Source: Acidimicrobiia bacterium
GTDB lineage: Bacteria > Actinomycetota > Acidimicrobiia > IMCC26256 > PALSA-555
NCBI GenBank assembly: GCA_035948415.1
Contig: DASZJD010000126.1
Location: 1-40,155 of the forward strand
DNA: 40,155 nucleotides
Reading direction: 5' to 3'
Shown here: in pieces, positions 24,137-32,416 of the stretch
Layout of the letters: the number at the start of each line of letters is the position of its first letter
Position numbering within the stretch: position 1 is the stretch's first letter
The notes under the pieces: generated by a model
Seen by the model: the letters and a program-made list of their open reading frames with translations, nothing else
What the model was told of the DNA's origin: nothing
Databases searched by the model: none
Program-made: the position numbers and the translations under genes

Positions 24137-24447
24137 GGTCGCACTCGACCTGCATGGCAACACGCAGGAAGAACCAGACCACGAGCGACTCCGATCGACT
24201 CGAACCCATCGGCTCGGGCCGGCGAGCCTACGGTCTCCACCGCCGATGCTGGAGCGCCGGGCGCGCTCCTTCGATTGCGCTCCCGCCCTCCCCGTCGGTG
24301 CTCGGCGCCTGCCGCCCGACCGGAGCTCCTCGGAGCTGCGCGTCCACGAGCTCGGAGCGCTCACCGCCACGATCGACTGAACCGAAGGGAGGCACCGCGA
24401 GCCGCTCGCCAGATCCGCACGATCGTCGCAGTACGATCCGCGTCGAG
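24137..24447. other. 311-bp divergent intergenic region
   Basis: This region lies between the RDD and ParB-like genes. I see no protein-like reading in any frame. The only signal is a -10-type box near the plus-strand gene. The open frame upstream of ATG 24136 crosses it but reads as low-complexity Arg/Ser/Gly. Confidence 0.5.
24432..24437 (+). promoter_or_regulatory. -10-type box TACGAT before the ParB-like gene
   Basis: TACGAT ends 10 nt before ATG 24448, which has no Shine-Dalgarno. The leader would be absent or only about 3 nt long. Confidence 0.35.
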
Positions 24448-25281
24448 ATGGCTGAGCGATCCACGCCAGTACCCCAGGCGACCTCGGAGGCTCACCTCAC
24501 CTTCAAGGACCCAGCAGAGGGGCGTGACCTCACCTTCGCGGTGCTGCCGATCACCAGCTTGGAAGTCATCTCGCACCAGCGAAAGCCCAGCGACTCGCAC
24601 GTGAAACGGCTCGTCGACTCGGTCCGGCGAGTTGGGTTCCTCGCCCCTGTGGTCGTCGTCGAACAGCAAGACCGAGACGGATACCTCATCATCGACGGCC
24701 AGCACCGGCTCCTGGCGGCGAGAGAACTCGGGCTCCGCCAGATCCCGGCCGTGATCGCGCCGCCCCCGCTGGCGCGGCGCATGCTCGCCCTCAACGTCGA
24801 GAAGGAACCGAACATTCGTGAGCGATCGGGGGTCGCGCTCTCGATCTACCGGGAACTTGTCGCGACCGAGCCGCAGGCTCCGGAGGATGATGAGGAGGTG
24901 GTCGAAGCCGTCCAGCAGGCGCACTACGTCACGCTGGGCCTCGGCTACGCGCAGTCCGGCCGGTTGGCCGGCAGCTCGTTCGAGCCCATCCTTCGAAAGT
25001 GCGACGGGTTCATGGACCAGCCGCTCAGCGCCTGCCTCCCGACCCGAGAGGCCCGCGCCGGGAAAGTGGTCGAGGCGCACCAGCTCGTGCGCTCGGTCAC
25101 GGACCGGCTCAAGGAGCTCGGAGCCTGGCACGAGTTCGTCGGTGCCCAGATCATCTCGTTCGCTAACCCGCTCAAACGGGCGCGGAAGCAGCACTCCTTC
25201 GACGACACGTTCGACAAGATGATCGCGAAGCTCCAGGAGCTCGAAGAGAATCCACAGAAGGTGCTCCGCGAGGCGGTCTGA
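24448..25281 (+). CDS. solitary ParB/sulfiredoxin-like nucleotide-binding-fold protein
   Basis: The protein has 277 residues from ATG 24448. Residues ~30-115 form the ParB/Srx N-terminal domain: AVLPITSLEVISHQRKPSDS, RLVDSVRRVGFLAPVVVVEQ and YLIIDGQHRLLAARELGLRQ. 'DGQHRLLAA' is the variant of the ParB GxxRxxA nucleotide (CTP) motif. The remaining ~160 residues are helical and lack the ParB/KorB helix-turn-helix pattern (RNVEKEPNIRERS is only loosely like it). No ParA or parS site is nearby, so chromosome partitioning is unlikely; members outside par loci act as regulators or nucleases. Confidence 0.75.
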   Translation: MAERSTPVPQATSEAHLTFKDPAEGRDLTFAVLPITSLEVISHQRKPSDSHVKRLVDSVRRVGFLAPVVVVEQQDRDGYLIIDGQHRLLAARELGLRQIPAVIAPPPLARRMLALNVEKEPNIRERSGVALSIYRELVATEPQAPEDDEEVVEAVQQAHYVTLGLGYAQSGRLAGSSFEPILRKCDGFMDQPLSACLPTREARAGKVVEAHQLVRSVTDRLKELGAWHEFVGAQIISFANPLKRARKQHSFDDTFDKMIAKLQELEENPQKVLREAV

Positions 25282-25419
25282 AGCCTCGGCCACCGCCATC
25301 GTGGACCGACGCTTGCCCGGACGGGCGATCCTGCCGCCCCATCGCCGGGTCACGGCCACGCCGCAGGTGATCGCGAGGACCTATCGGCGCCCGTGCCCAC
25401 TCACGAGTCGCGGGTGGTC

Positions 25420-26601
25420 CTACGGACGAAAGACGACCTTGATGGCGTGGGAGCCGCCCCGATCAATCGCGGTGGCGACCGCGTCGCGGTACTCATCGAG
25501 TGGGAACTCGTGGGTCACGACGACATCTTGCGGGAGCAGCCCCGCGGCGAGGACATCGAGGGCGCGGTCGACGGAGTGACGGTCCGGGCCGCCAGCAAGC
25601 CCAGGCGCCGAGCCGGAGTCCACGGTGTGGTCGATCGACCCCACGAGGGCGGCCTCCTTGTACCAGACCGGCGTCAGGTCCACTTCGCTCACGCCCGCCG
25701 CGCCGAGCAACAGGACGGTGCCGCGGTGAGCCACCGCGCGCAGCGCCTCGCTGACCGACTGCGGGGCGCCGACCGCCTCGACGACGTAGGGGAAGCCACC
25801 CATCAGCATGACGTTCGACTTCCGGCCGACGACGCGGACGCCGGCCAGCCGGGCGAGCTCGTCGAAGTGGGCGCTGCCAGCGTCGGTCCGAACCACGTGA
25901 TCGGCGCCGCACGCGGCCGCGGCCTCAGCCTGGTGGGGATGCCGGGCGAGCACCGTGACCGGACATCCCGGGAACAGCCCCTTGAGGGCGGCCAAAGTCG
26001 CCAGCCCGATGATTCCTCCGCCGACCACGAGCACCGGCTCGCCGTCGCGGGGCGGGACGCGGAGCAGGCCGTGGCACGCGATTGAGACCGGCTCGTGCAG
26101 GCTCGAGCCGCGGTCAGGCACGGTGTCGGGGATGGCGTGCAGCATCGAGACGTGGGCGAGCGCCTGCTCACCCCAACCGCCACCGAGGTCTTGGGTGAAC
26201 CCCAGCGAGCGTCCACCGGTGAGGACCCGGCTGTCGAGGTTGAGACACGACGACGTCCATCCCCGCGCGCAGTTCTCGCACGGCGGCTCGATCCCCCGGG
26301 CCGCGCACGGGATACACGGATCGACTGCGACTCGCGTCCCCACCGCCTGGGCGCACTCGGGCCCGGCTTCGATCACCCGGCCGGCGATTTCGTGGCCGAG
26401 CACGAACGGAAACGACGCCAGCGACACGAGCGTCGGCGACGGGCCGGTGTTGTGGGCGAAGAGGTGGAGGTCGCTGCCGCAGATCCCGCCCGTGGTCACG
26501 GCGACGCGTGCCCAGGCCGGCCCGGGCAGCTCGGGCTCGGGCAGATCGATGAGCGACGCCGGGAAGGCGGGATCGGCCAGGTCGAACTGGACGGCGCGCA
26601 C
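25420..26601 (-). CDS. zinc-dependent alcohol dehydrogenase (MDR family)
   Basis: GTG 26601 begins MRAVQFDLADPAFP, the usual start for the family; ATG 26634 and GTG 26658 are in-frame alternatives. The product has 393 residues. The GroES-like part holds GGICGSDLHLF (catalytic Cys) and FPFVLGHEIAGRV (His, Glu). The structural-zinc lobe is long, with CIPCAARGIEPPCENCARGW then SSCLN. The Rossmann part shows VLVVGGGIIGLATLAALKG for NAD(P). The product is a medium-chain dehydrogenase of unknown alcohol or polyol substrate. It is divergent from the PhyH-type gene across 79 bp, so the two may serve one pathway. Confidence 0.88.
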   Translation of the reverse strand: MRAVQFDLADPAFPASLIDLPEPELPGPAWARVAVTTGGICGSDLHLFAHNTGPSPTLVSLASFPFVLGHEIAGRVIEAGPECAQAVGTRVAVDPCIPCAARGIEPPCENCARGWTSSCLNLDSRVLTGGRSLGFTQDLGGGWGEQALAHVSMLHAIPDTVPDRGSSLHEPVSIACHGLLRVPPRDGEPVLVVGGGIIGLATLAALKGLFPGCPVTVLARHPHQAEAAAACGADHVVRTDAGSAHFDELARLAGVRVVGRKSNVMLMGGFPYVVEAVGAPQSVSEALRAVAHRGTVLLLGAAGVSEVDLTPVWYKEAALVGSIDHTVDSGSAPGLAGGPDRHSVDRALDVLAAGLLPQDVVVTHEFPLDEYRDAVATAIDRGGSHAIKVVFRP

Positions 26602-26666
26602 ACCGGCAGCGTACGCGTGCTCGCGACGCGACATCCCGACGGCAGACCGACCGAACACCCCCGGCG

Positions 26667-26672
26667 TACAGT
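26667..26672 (+). promoter_or_regulatory. -10-type box TACAGT, leaderless-type start
   Basis: TACAGT ends 8 nt before GTG 26681. There is no Shine-Dalgarno. It lies in the 79-bp region shared with the divergent dehydrogenase. Confidence 0.4.
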
Positions 26673-26680
26673 GCCGAGTT

Positions 26681-27607
26681 GTGCGCGTCCCAGACGCCGT
26701 CCTGGATGAGGTTCGCGAGCGCGGGTTTGCGCTGATCGAGGGCTTCCTCGCTCCCGACGAGCTGAAGGCGGCGCAAGCGGCACTCTGGCTGCACTTTCCG
26801 AGGCCCGAGGACTACTTCGCCCAGCCCGCGAGCTTTCCGGAGTACGCCACCAGCCAGTTCGCCGGCGTCGAGGAGTTTCCCTACCGGTCGTGGGACCTCA
26901 ATCGTTTGGCCTTCCACCCCGACCTCGTCGACACCGCGGAGCGCTTCCTCGCCACGCGAGAGCTCCACCTCTACAAGGTCGAGCTGTGGGCGAAGTACGC
27001 CGGTGCCGCCAACTACGAACAGCCCCTGCACCGTGACTACGGCAGCCACAGCCTCGTCGTCCCACGGCGAGACGGTCGGTACCAACAGTTGACGACGTTC
27101 ATCTTCCTCTCGGACGTCACGCTCGAGGACGGACCGACGCGGATCGTTCCCAACGACCGCGGCAAGGACGTCCCCTTCACGCCCCTGTACATCGAGTTCG
27201 GAGCCCTCGCCGACGTCGAGGTGGCCGCCACCGGTCCCGCCGGGAGTCTGCTCCTGTACCGCACCGACATCCTCCACCGAGGGTCGGATCTCGTCGGCGC
27301 CGCACGTTCTCGCTTCTCGTTGCTGGCGGACTACCAAGCGAGGGGAACGACGTGGGGCGGGAAGATGGCATGGCCGAAGCAAGCGCCCGAGCGATGGGCC
27401 AAGCTGATGCCGCAGTGCTCAGTCCGGGAACGAGATCTCTTCGGCTTCCCGAGGCCGGGCGATGCGTACTGGAACGAGCAGACGCTGTCGGACGTCGCCC
27501 TCCGCTACCCCGGGATGGACATGACGCCCTACGGGGCGACCAAGCCCTCCCAGCCGGCTCGTGGCGCGCCGGGCGGCGTCGGAACGGATGGCACGAGCGG
27601 CCCATAG
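26681..27607 (+). CDS. phytanoyl-CoA dioxygenase (PhyH)-family Fe(II)/2-oxoglutarate oxygenase
   Basis: The protein has 308 residues from GTG 26681. The double-stranded beta-helix core is visible: QPLHRDYGSHS gives the HxD iron ligands (His117, Asp119), TTFIFLSDVTLEDGPTRIVP is the typical middle segment, and LLLYRTDILHRGSDL supplies the distal His199, with an Arg about 10 residues later (Arg209/211) for 2-oxoglutarate. All catalytic residues are present. Members hydroxylate lipids, terpenoids or natural products at the cost of 2-oxoglutarate and O2. The divergent alcohol dehydrogenase could oxidise the alcohol product. The C-terminal 20 residues are a low-complexity tail. Confidence 0.88.
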   Translation: MRVPDAVLDEVRERGFALIEGFLAPDELKAAQAALWLHFPRPEDYFAQPASFPEYATSQFAGVEEFPYRSWDLNRLAFHPDLVDTAERFLATRELHLYKVELWAKYAGAANYEQPLHRDYGSHSLVVPRRDGRYQQLTTFIFLSDVTLEDGPTRIVPNDRGKDVPFTPLYIEFGALADVEVAATGPAGSLLLYRTDILHRGSDLVGAARSRFSLLADYQARGTTWGGKMAWPKQAPERWAKLMPQCSVRERDLFGFPRPGDAYWNEQTLSDVALRYPGMDMTPYGATKPSQPARGAPGGVGTDGTSGP

Positions 27608-27715
27608 GTTGCGCGTCGCGGGCTGGTCGCCTCAGCACGGGATGCTGCGCCCTGCGTCAGCAGGACGAGACCGAACGGCCGAATCGCATGCCGTGCGGAG
27701 AGCCTGGCGCCGGAC

Positions 27716-28678
27716 TCAGGTGCCGGGGTCGACGTGTCCCTCCCGCTCGTCGCGCGCGGCCCACTCGAGCAGCGTGTCGAGCGAGTACACCGCGTCATCG
27801 ATTCCCTCGTGGAGGTCGCCCAGACTGGCGAAGCGCCTCGGAACCGTCTCCATCGTGCAGTCGTGCGGCTCGACATCGTCAATCTCGTCCCAAGTGATCG
27901 GGGTCGACACCGTCGCCTCGGGGACCCCGCGCACGGAATACGCGCTGGCGATCGTGTGGTCCCGGGCGTTCTGGTTGTAGTCGACGAACAGCTTCCCGGG
28001 CTCCCGATCCTTTCGCCACCAGACAGTCGTGACGTCGTCCGGCGCTCGGCGCTCCACGGCTCGAGCGAACGCCAGTGCCGCTCGACGCACGTCCGCGAAG
28101 TCCCAACGTGGTTGGATTCTGACGTAGACATGGAGGCCTGACCCGCCCGATGTCTTTGGCCACCCGACGGCCCCGAGCTCATCGAGGACCTCGTGCGCTA
28201 CGTGGGCAACGCGCCGAACGGTGTCAAAACTGCACCCGGGCATCGGATCCAGGTCGATCCTCCACTCGTCGGGTCGCTCGGTGTCTCGGCGGCGGGAGTT
28301 CCAGGGGTGGAACTCCACCGTCGACATCTGCACCGCCCAGATGACGCTGGCGAGCTGGGTCACGCAGAGCTCGTCGGCATGTCGTCCGGACGGGAAGTCA
28401 ACCCGCACCGTCTCAACCCATGGCGGGGCACCGCGTGGAAGCCGCTTCTGGTGCACCTTCTCGCCGCTGACTCCCTCAGGGAAGCGATGCAACATGCACG
28501 GTCGCTCCCGCAGGGCTCGGACGATGCCGTCGCCGACGCTGAGGTAGTACCGGGCGAGGTCGAGCTTCGTTGCTCGACGCAACGGGAAGTAGACGCGGTC
28601 GGGATTCGAGATCCGGACGACGCGATCTCCGACTGGAAGATCGACCGCCGGCACTCGGCGCGTTTCGCCGGGGCTCAC
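27716..28678 (-). CDS. stand-alone LigD-type polymerase/primase (AEP family)
   Basis: The protein has 320 residues from GTG 28678. It matches the polymerase domain of bacterial LigD: ISNPDRVYFPLRRATKLDL, YYLSVGDGIVRALRERPCML, KRLPRGAPPWVETVRV, then ERPDEWRIDLDPMPG (Asp142, Asp144), KTSGGSGLHVYV (Gly-Ser-His) and KLFVDYNQNARDHTIASAYS (Asp233). The three aspartates form the metal site. In non-homologous end-joining this domain fills gaps, prefers ribonucleotides, and acts with Ku and a ligase. Here no ligase or phosphoesterase domain is attached and no ku gene is in the window. Confidence 0.9.
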   Translation of the reverse strand: MSPGETRRVPAVDLPVGDRVVRISNPDRVYFPLRRATKLDLARYYLSVGDGIVRALRERPCMLHRFPEGVSGEKVHQKRLPRGAPPWVETVRVDFPSGRHADELCVTQLASVIWAVQMSTVEFHPWNSRRRDTERPDEWRIDLDPMPGCSFDTVRRVAHVAHEVLDELGAVGWPKTSGGSGLHVYVRIQPRWDFADVRRAALAFARAVERRAPDDVTTVWWRKDREPGKLFVDYNQNARDHTIASAYSVRGVPEATVSTPITWDEIDDVEPHDCTMETVPRRFASLGDLHEGIDDAVYSLDTLLEWAARDEREGHVDPGT

Positions 28679-28684
28679 CCGGCG

Positions 28685-28690
28685 AGGCTA
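28685..28690 (-). promoter_or_regulatory. -10-type box TAGCCT, leaderless-type start
   Basis: On the minus strand TAGCCT ends 6 nt before GTG 28678 of the polymerase gene; no Shine-Dalgarno is visible. Confidence 0.4.
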
Positions 28691-28946
28691 GGCGGGGGAG
28701 GCTGCACACTCGGAGGAAGACGAAAGGTCTGAGACCCCAGAACGGCGGCCCCGAGCCTGCTGCTCGCGAGCCACCGGTTGAGCGCTCGTTGCACGGCTAT
28801 CGGAGTCCGACTCCTCGAGGCCCATCGGGCAGCGCATGCCCGGCGCAAGACTGGCGTCGCGGCGCTCGCTGCCCGCAGGACCCACAAGCGCAGCGAGGCC
28901 CGGCTCCACACACCGACGGAGCCGGCCCTCAGGCGCATGCCGGCCT

Positions 28947-29663
28947 CTACTGCTGGTTCTGGTTGACACGCTGCTCGCACGCCAGCCGGTACGCCTCAAG
29001 GCGGTCCACCAGCTCTCCCGGCTGGCTGAGTGCGGGCAGGTGACCAGCGTCCAGCTCGTCTGGAGTGATTCCGAGACGCTCGTCGACGACCCGCCGCAAG
29101 AACTCGGGCGGAAAGAAGCGGTCGTTCCGACACAGGATGAACCGGGTCGGGACCTCCGGCCATGCGTCGAGCGGCCACGCCTTCTCGAACGGCGTGCCGG
29201 ATTGGATCCGCTCGCCCCTCGCCATGGCCTCCGACACAAGGTCGGGCGGTACATCATGAAAGAACTCCGCCATGGGGTCGATGTCGGCTGCGATCGGGCG
29301 GCCGTCGAGCTCGGCCTGGCGGCGGCGGGCTTCCGCCCACCGGGTGTGGACCCACCACTCCCCCGGTGGCTCGCCAGGCATCGGGACCATCGCGGCAACG
29401 AGAACCAGGAGGCTCACCGGCACCTGAGCACAAACGAGCGGCGCGGTGAATCCTGCGAGTGACTGCCCCACCACGATCAGGTCCGAGCGACCTCCGATCG
29501 CATCGAGAACAACCTCGACGTACTCGGCCAGGCCGGCCGAGTCGTCGTCGGACGGGAGGTCTGGTGCAACCACGTCGTGACCCCGGGCACGGAGCCGGGG
29601 AGCGACGAGGTGCCAGTACCACGAGTCGGATCCCGCGCCGTGAATCAGGACGTAGGTGGCCAT
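28947..29663 (-). CDS. alpha/beta hydrolase (salicylate-esterase/methylesterase-like)
   Basis: The protein has 238 residues from ATG 29663 with GAGGAG 10 nt upstream. It starts directly with the oxyanion strand TYVLIHGAGSDSWYWHLVAP. The nucleophile elbow is VVGQSLAGFTAPLV (Ser in GQSLAG), the acid lies in FILCRNDRFFPPEF, and the His in DAGHLPALSQPGEL. This compact form without signal peptide resembles plant-type methylesterases and bacterial hydrolases acting on small esters or lactones. It is complete; no partner gene is obvious. Confidence 0.85.
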   Translation of the reverse strand: MATYVLIHGAGSDSWYWHLVAPRLRARGHDVVAPDLPSDDDSAGLAEYVEVVLDAIGGRSDLIVVGQSLAGFTAPLVCAQVPVSLLVLVAAMVPMPGEPPGEWWVHTRWAEARRRQAELDGRPIAADIDPMAEFFHDVPPDLVSEAMARGERIQSGTPFEKAWPLDAWPEVPTRFILCRNDRFFPPEFLRRVVDERLGITPDELDAGHLPALSQPGELVDRLEAYRLACEQRVNQNQQ

Positions 29664-29839
29664 CGCTCGCGCTCTCCTCGCCCGGTCAAGCGAATCTTCG
29701 AGACGTACGACGACCTCCCGAGTCGGGAATCATCGCTGCCGGCTCGCGGTCGTCTCCAATCTCCGGATCACGACCGCAAGCCGAGCCGATGCTGTATCGG
29801 CCCTGGTGGGGTGCGGGATCCCCATTCGAGACCGGCGCG

Positions 29840-30679
29840 TTAGCCCGTGAACCTCGGGGCCGCGACGATCGGCGCCACGGCCGGGGTCGGCGCCACGGCG
29901 GCGAAGACTGTTCCCGTCAGCTGAGCGATCGACGGCACGGTCGCGGCATCGAGGGTGACGGTGATCGCCTGCGCCCCCTGGTCGGCAATGATCGACGGGC
30001 TCTGCACCGGGACGTATCGGCCGGTCGCGGCGTCGAAGAACATCAGGCGCGGGGAGCCCGACACGCCCCGATAGTGGAAGACCACCACGAGCGTCGCCGT
30101 GGGACCGCCCCCGACGACCCGCACGTCGTAGAACCCGCCCGCGTTGACCGGATCTGACTCCGGATTGGCCCCGTAGACCGCCACGAACAACGTGGCCGGC
30201 CCAGTCGGCCGTTGCAGCGTGGCGGTGAGCCCCGGACCGGGCGACAGAACACTGGCCGTTCCCGCGCCCCCGTCCGGGACTGTCGTCGCGTCGGATCCCA
30301 CGAGAACCGCCCCCTGACTGGGGGTGAGGACAACGGCCGTCGAGTGGCCGACGACGGCCCCGGACGTCAGCGTGATGCCGAAGTCGCCCTCCGCGGTGTA
30401 CGTGTGGGTACCCGAGATCGAGCCGCCGGCCGCGATCGAGCCTGTGGTGACGATGCCGTCGCCCCAGTCCACGGACACCTCACCGACGGGCAGCGTCGAG
30501 GTTGCGATCACGCCCGAGAACTGGGCCCCGACCGTAGCCACGATGTTCGTGCCCGTGATGCTGTCGGTTTGTGCAGCGACGACGGTGGGGATCGCGAGGG
30601 CGAGCAGGACTCCGACTGCGATGGCCGCGGACGTCCGACCGACGCGGGAGTGGCGCCGGCGCGGCGGCGGATCGCTCAC
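29840..30679 (-). CDS. secreted protein with PKD-like domain
   Basis: The open frame extends to 30886, but the most likely start is GTG 30679, giving 279 residues. The first ~40 form a twin-basic N-terminus plus hydrophobic core (TSAAIAVGVLLALAIPTVVA) with cleavage near AQT. Residues ~60-115 are a PKD/Ig-like fold: VGEVSVDWGDGIVTTGSIA and GTHTYTAEGDFGITL ('WGDG...HtY...G.f'). The rest is beta-rich with Val/Thr/Ala strands, and a segment FFDAATGRYVPVQSP. The protein probably works outside the cell as an adhesion or carbohydrate-binding protein. No anchor motif is visible. Confidence 0.65.
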   Translation of the reverse strand: MSDPPPRRRHSRVGRTSAAIAVGVLLALAIPTVVAAQTDSITGTNIVATVGAQFSGVIATSTLPVGEVSVDWGDGIVTTGSIAAGGSISGTHTYTAEGDFGITLTSGAVVGHSTAVVLTPSQGAVLVGSDATTVPDGGAGTASVLSPGPGLTATLQRPTGPATLFVAVYGANPESDPVNAGGFYDVRVVGGGPTATLVVVFHYRGVSGSPRLMFFDAATGRYVPVQSPSIIADQGAQAITVTLDAATVPSIAQLTGTVFAAVAPTPAVAPIVAAPRFTG

Positions 30680-30803
30680 GGCTCGCGCCGCGGGGCGAGC
30701 CGGCCAACCTCGACGTGAGCCGCCGAGGAGGTCGGGAGTCGGGATCGGTTTGGGCTGTGCTCCTGGTCCGGCCGCACTGCGATCCGCCGACGCGGCCGCA
30801 GGG

Positions 30804-31232
30804 TCACGGATGCATGTCTTCGGGGGCGACGTCGCGGACATGCTGGGCGAAGGACCACTGGTGGCCCTCGGGGTCCTCGGCGCCATAGGTGCGGTCGCCG
30901 TAGAACTGGTCGGCGGGCTCGTTCAGGATCCGGGCGCCGCCGGCTTTGGCCGCCTGGCAGTGCTTGTCGACGTCGTCCACGTAGACGTAGACGAGCTGGG
31001 TCACGCCGCCTCGGTGCTTTGGGTTCTGGTAATCAGATCCCGGGTGGCCCATCATCACCACTCCGTCGCCCAGTTTGAGCTCGGCGTGGACGGCCTTACC
31101 GTCCGGGCCCGTCATGCGAACCTGCTCGTTGAACCCGAACGCCCCGATCAGCCAGTCGACGGCGGTGTCGAGGTCCTCGTAAAGCAAGTACGGCGTGATG
31201 CGGGGGAAGCCTTCCGGCGGGTTCTGAACCAC
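30804..31232 (-). CDS. VOC protein, PhnB/bleomycin-resistance-like
   Basis: The protein has 142 residues from GTG 31232, with GGAAGGA upstream. FPRITPYLLYEDLDTAVDWL then IGAFGFNEQVRMTGPDGKAV and HAELKLGDGVVMMGHPGSDY form the typical PhnB-like first half; the C-terminal half has LVYVYVDDVDKHCQAAKAGG and DRTYGAEDPEGHQWSFAQHV. The 'yg.rtyg..DPeGh.W.f' close is diagnostic for this subgroup, whose members bind aromatic or glycopeptide ligands. The function is unresolved. Confidence 0.85.
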   Translation of the reverse strand: MVQNPPEGFPRITPYLLYEDLDTAVDWLIGAFGFNEQVRMTGPDGKAVHAELKLGDGVVMMGHPGSDYQNPKHRGGVTQLVYVYVDDVDKHCQAAKAGGARILNEPADQFYGDRTYGAEDPEGHQWSFAQHVRDVAPEDMHP

Positions 31233-31519
31233 AGCGGTCCTTCCAGTCTTGGCCCGAGCATCTCACCGGCCCGGGATCGACTGCCCCGTGACTGTTCTCG
31301 GTCCGGTCCTCGAAGACCTCAGTGCCCCCGACCTTGGAGTGGACGGTACACGGGCAGACCCCGCTGGCTGATCCCGGAGCCCGCCGCTCCCGGCCTCGTG
31401 CGGGCGGTCTTGCGGATGAAGGGCCGCGCCGGGCGACGAGGCGCGACTCACACACCGAATCGAGAGCCCCCAGCGAGTCGGTCGGAGCGACGACGGGAAC
31501 GGTGTGCGGGACCGGCGTG

Positions 31520-32029
31520 TCAGCTGTGGGCGGGCGCCGGATCTCTGTCGAGCCACAGGTTGGCACATGCCTCGCAGACGGTCTCGGGAATGACCCCGAG
31601 CCGCATGAGCTGTGCGAACACCAGGCAGCCCAAACAGATCGCGAAGACTGACTCCAGCGTGGCCGCCACCACCAGCACGCCGAGGAGCGCGGACGTGACG
31701 ATCGGGCTTCCGAGGCCGTACCAGGTGATGACGCCGGCCACAGAGATCGTGGCGCCGATGCCCTGGGCGAAGCGCTCCGGCGGACCGGGCACGTAGCGGT
31801 GCTGGAGCGGCAGTCGCGGGGTCACAAGCCGGGTGACGACGATCGCCAGCGGGCTGAGCCTGGGGCCGGTGAGGACCCGGGCGACGAACCCGAAGGCGAT
31901 CACCGCGACCAGCCACAGTTGGTCGAAGACGAGAGCCGACGCGCTCATGACCACCACGCCGGCGGCCACGAGGCGAGCCGACGTCTCGTTCACGGGGTTC
32001 GGGAACCGAAATAGGGCTCGGAAGTCCAT
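31520..32029 (-). CDS. DUF4395-family membrane protein
   Basis: The protein has 169 residues; ATG 32029 is chosen because GAGGTGATC sits directly upstream. MDFRALFRFPNPVNETSARL is the standard start of DUF4395. Four membrane segments follow. FAICLGCLVFAQLMRLGVI carries a conserved CxGC-like pair and PETVCEACANL a second CxxC. Such proteins are often neighbours of thioredoxins or rhodanese proteins, and the cysteine pairs suggest membrane redox or sulfur work. Here the nearest thioredoxin-like gene is 2.7 kb away. A sigma-70-like promoter lies just upstream. Confidence 0.85.
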   Translation of the reverse strand: MDFRALFRFPNPVNETSARLVAAGVVVMSASALVFDQLWLVAVIAFGFVARVLTGPRLSPLAIVVTRLVTPRLPLQHRYVPGPPERFAQGIGATISVAGVITWYGLGSPIVTSALLGVLVVAATLESVFAICLGCLVFAQLMRLGVIPETVCEACANLWLDRDPAPAHS

Positions 32030-32055
32030 GATCACCTCAGACCTTCGCTCCCCCC

Positions 32056-32084
32056 AAAATATGACCAAAAAACTCGGGAATCAA
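32056..32084 (-). promoter_or_regulatory. sigma-70-like promoter for DUF4395
   Basis: On the minus strand TTGATT (32084-32079) and TATTTT (32061-32056) are separated by exactly 17 bp. This is the best -35/-10 pair in the window. The start of transcription would be near 32049, giving a leader of about 20 nt with GAGGTGATC before ATG 32029. Confidence 0.6.
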
Positions 32085-32403
32085 GGCCGGGGGATCGAGG
32101 GCGGCGCTCAGCGGGCGCGCCAAGGAGGGAGGTGGACGGCCAGGGGCCGCACGTGTCAACCCGGGAACGTGAGCCCCGAACCGGGCCAGCCCCAGGGTCG
32201 AGCGAGGCCCATCCGGCTCGACCACGAGTGCCGGGGGACAGCACGGACGTGCCCGGACGCGCTGGCGAACCACGCGATCAGTTCGCCGGTCTGCGGTCGT
32301 CCTAGCGTGGCGAAGACCGCGGCTCAGCGGACTAGCGGGAGGAGTTCCGGGGCGCATCTGGCTCGTTCGGGTCGCCGAACCGGTTGAGGCGGCCACCGGA
32401 TAC

Positions 32404-32408
32404 GGAGG
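32404..32408 (+). promoter_or_regulatory. ribosome site deciding a TTG start
   Basis: GGAGG lies 8 nt before TTG 32417. It favours that start over the open-frame start at 32384. Confidence 0.5.
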
Positions 32409-32416
32409 TTCGACAA

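Larger units (their letters stand above)
32030..32416. other. 387-bp divergent intergenic region with AT-rich island
   Basis: It lies between DUF4395 (minus) and the propeller gene (plus). It contains the minus-strand promoter and an AT-rich island at 32056-32084, unusual against the surrounding GC. I see no protein-coding signal in the remaining ~330 bases. Confidence 0.5.

Noticed and set aside
24448-25281. Chromosome partition (ParB) function
   Set aside because: No parA, no parS-like palindrome and no ParB DNA-binding domain; only the nucleotide fold is shared.
31233-31519. Possible gene remnant between the VOC and DUF4395 genes
   Set aside because: One minus-strand stretch (VHSKVGGTEVFEDRTENSHG) looks faintly protein-like, but there is no start, no motif and no continuation, so I treat the 287 bp as non-coding.
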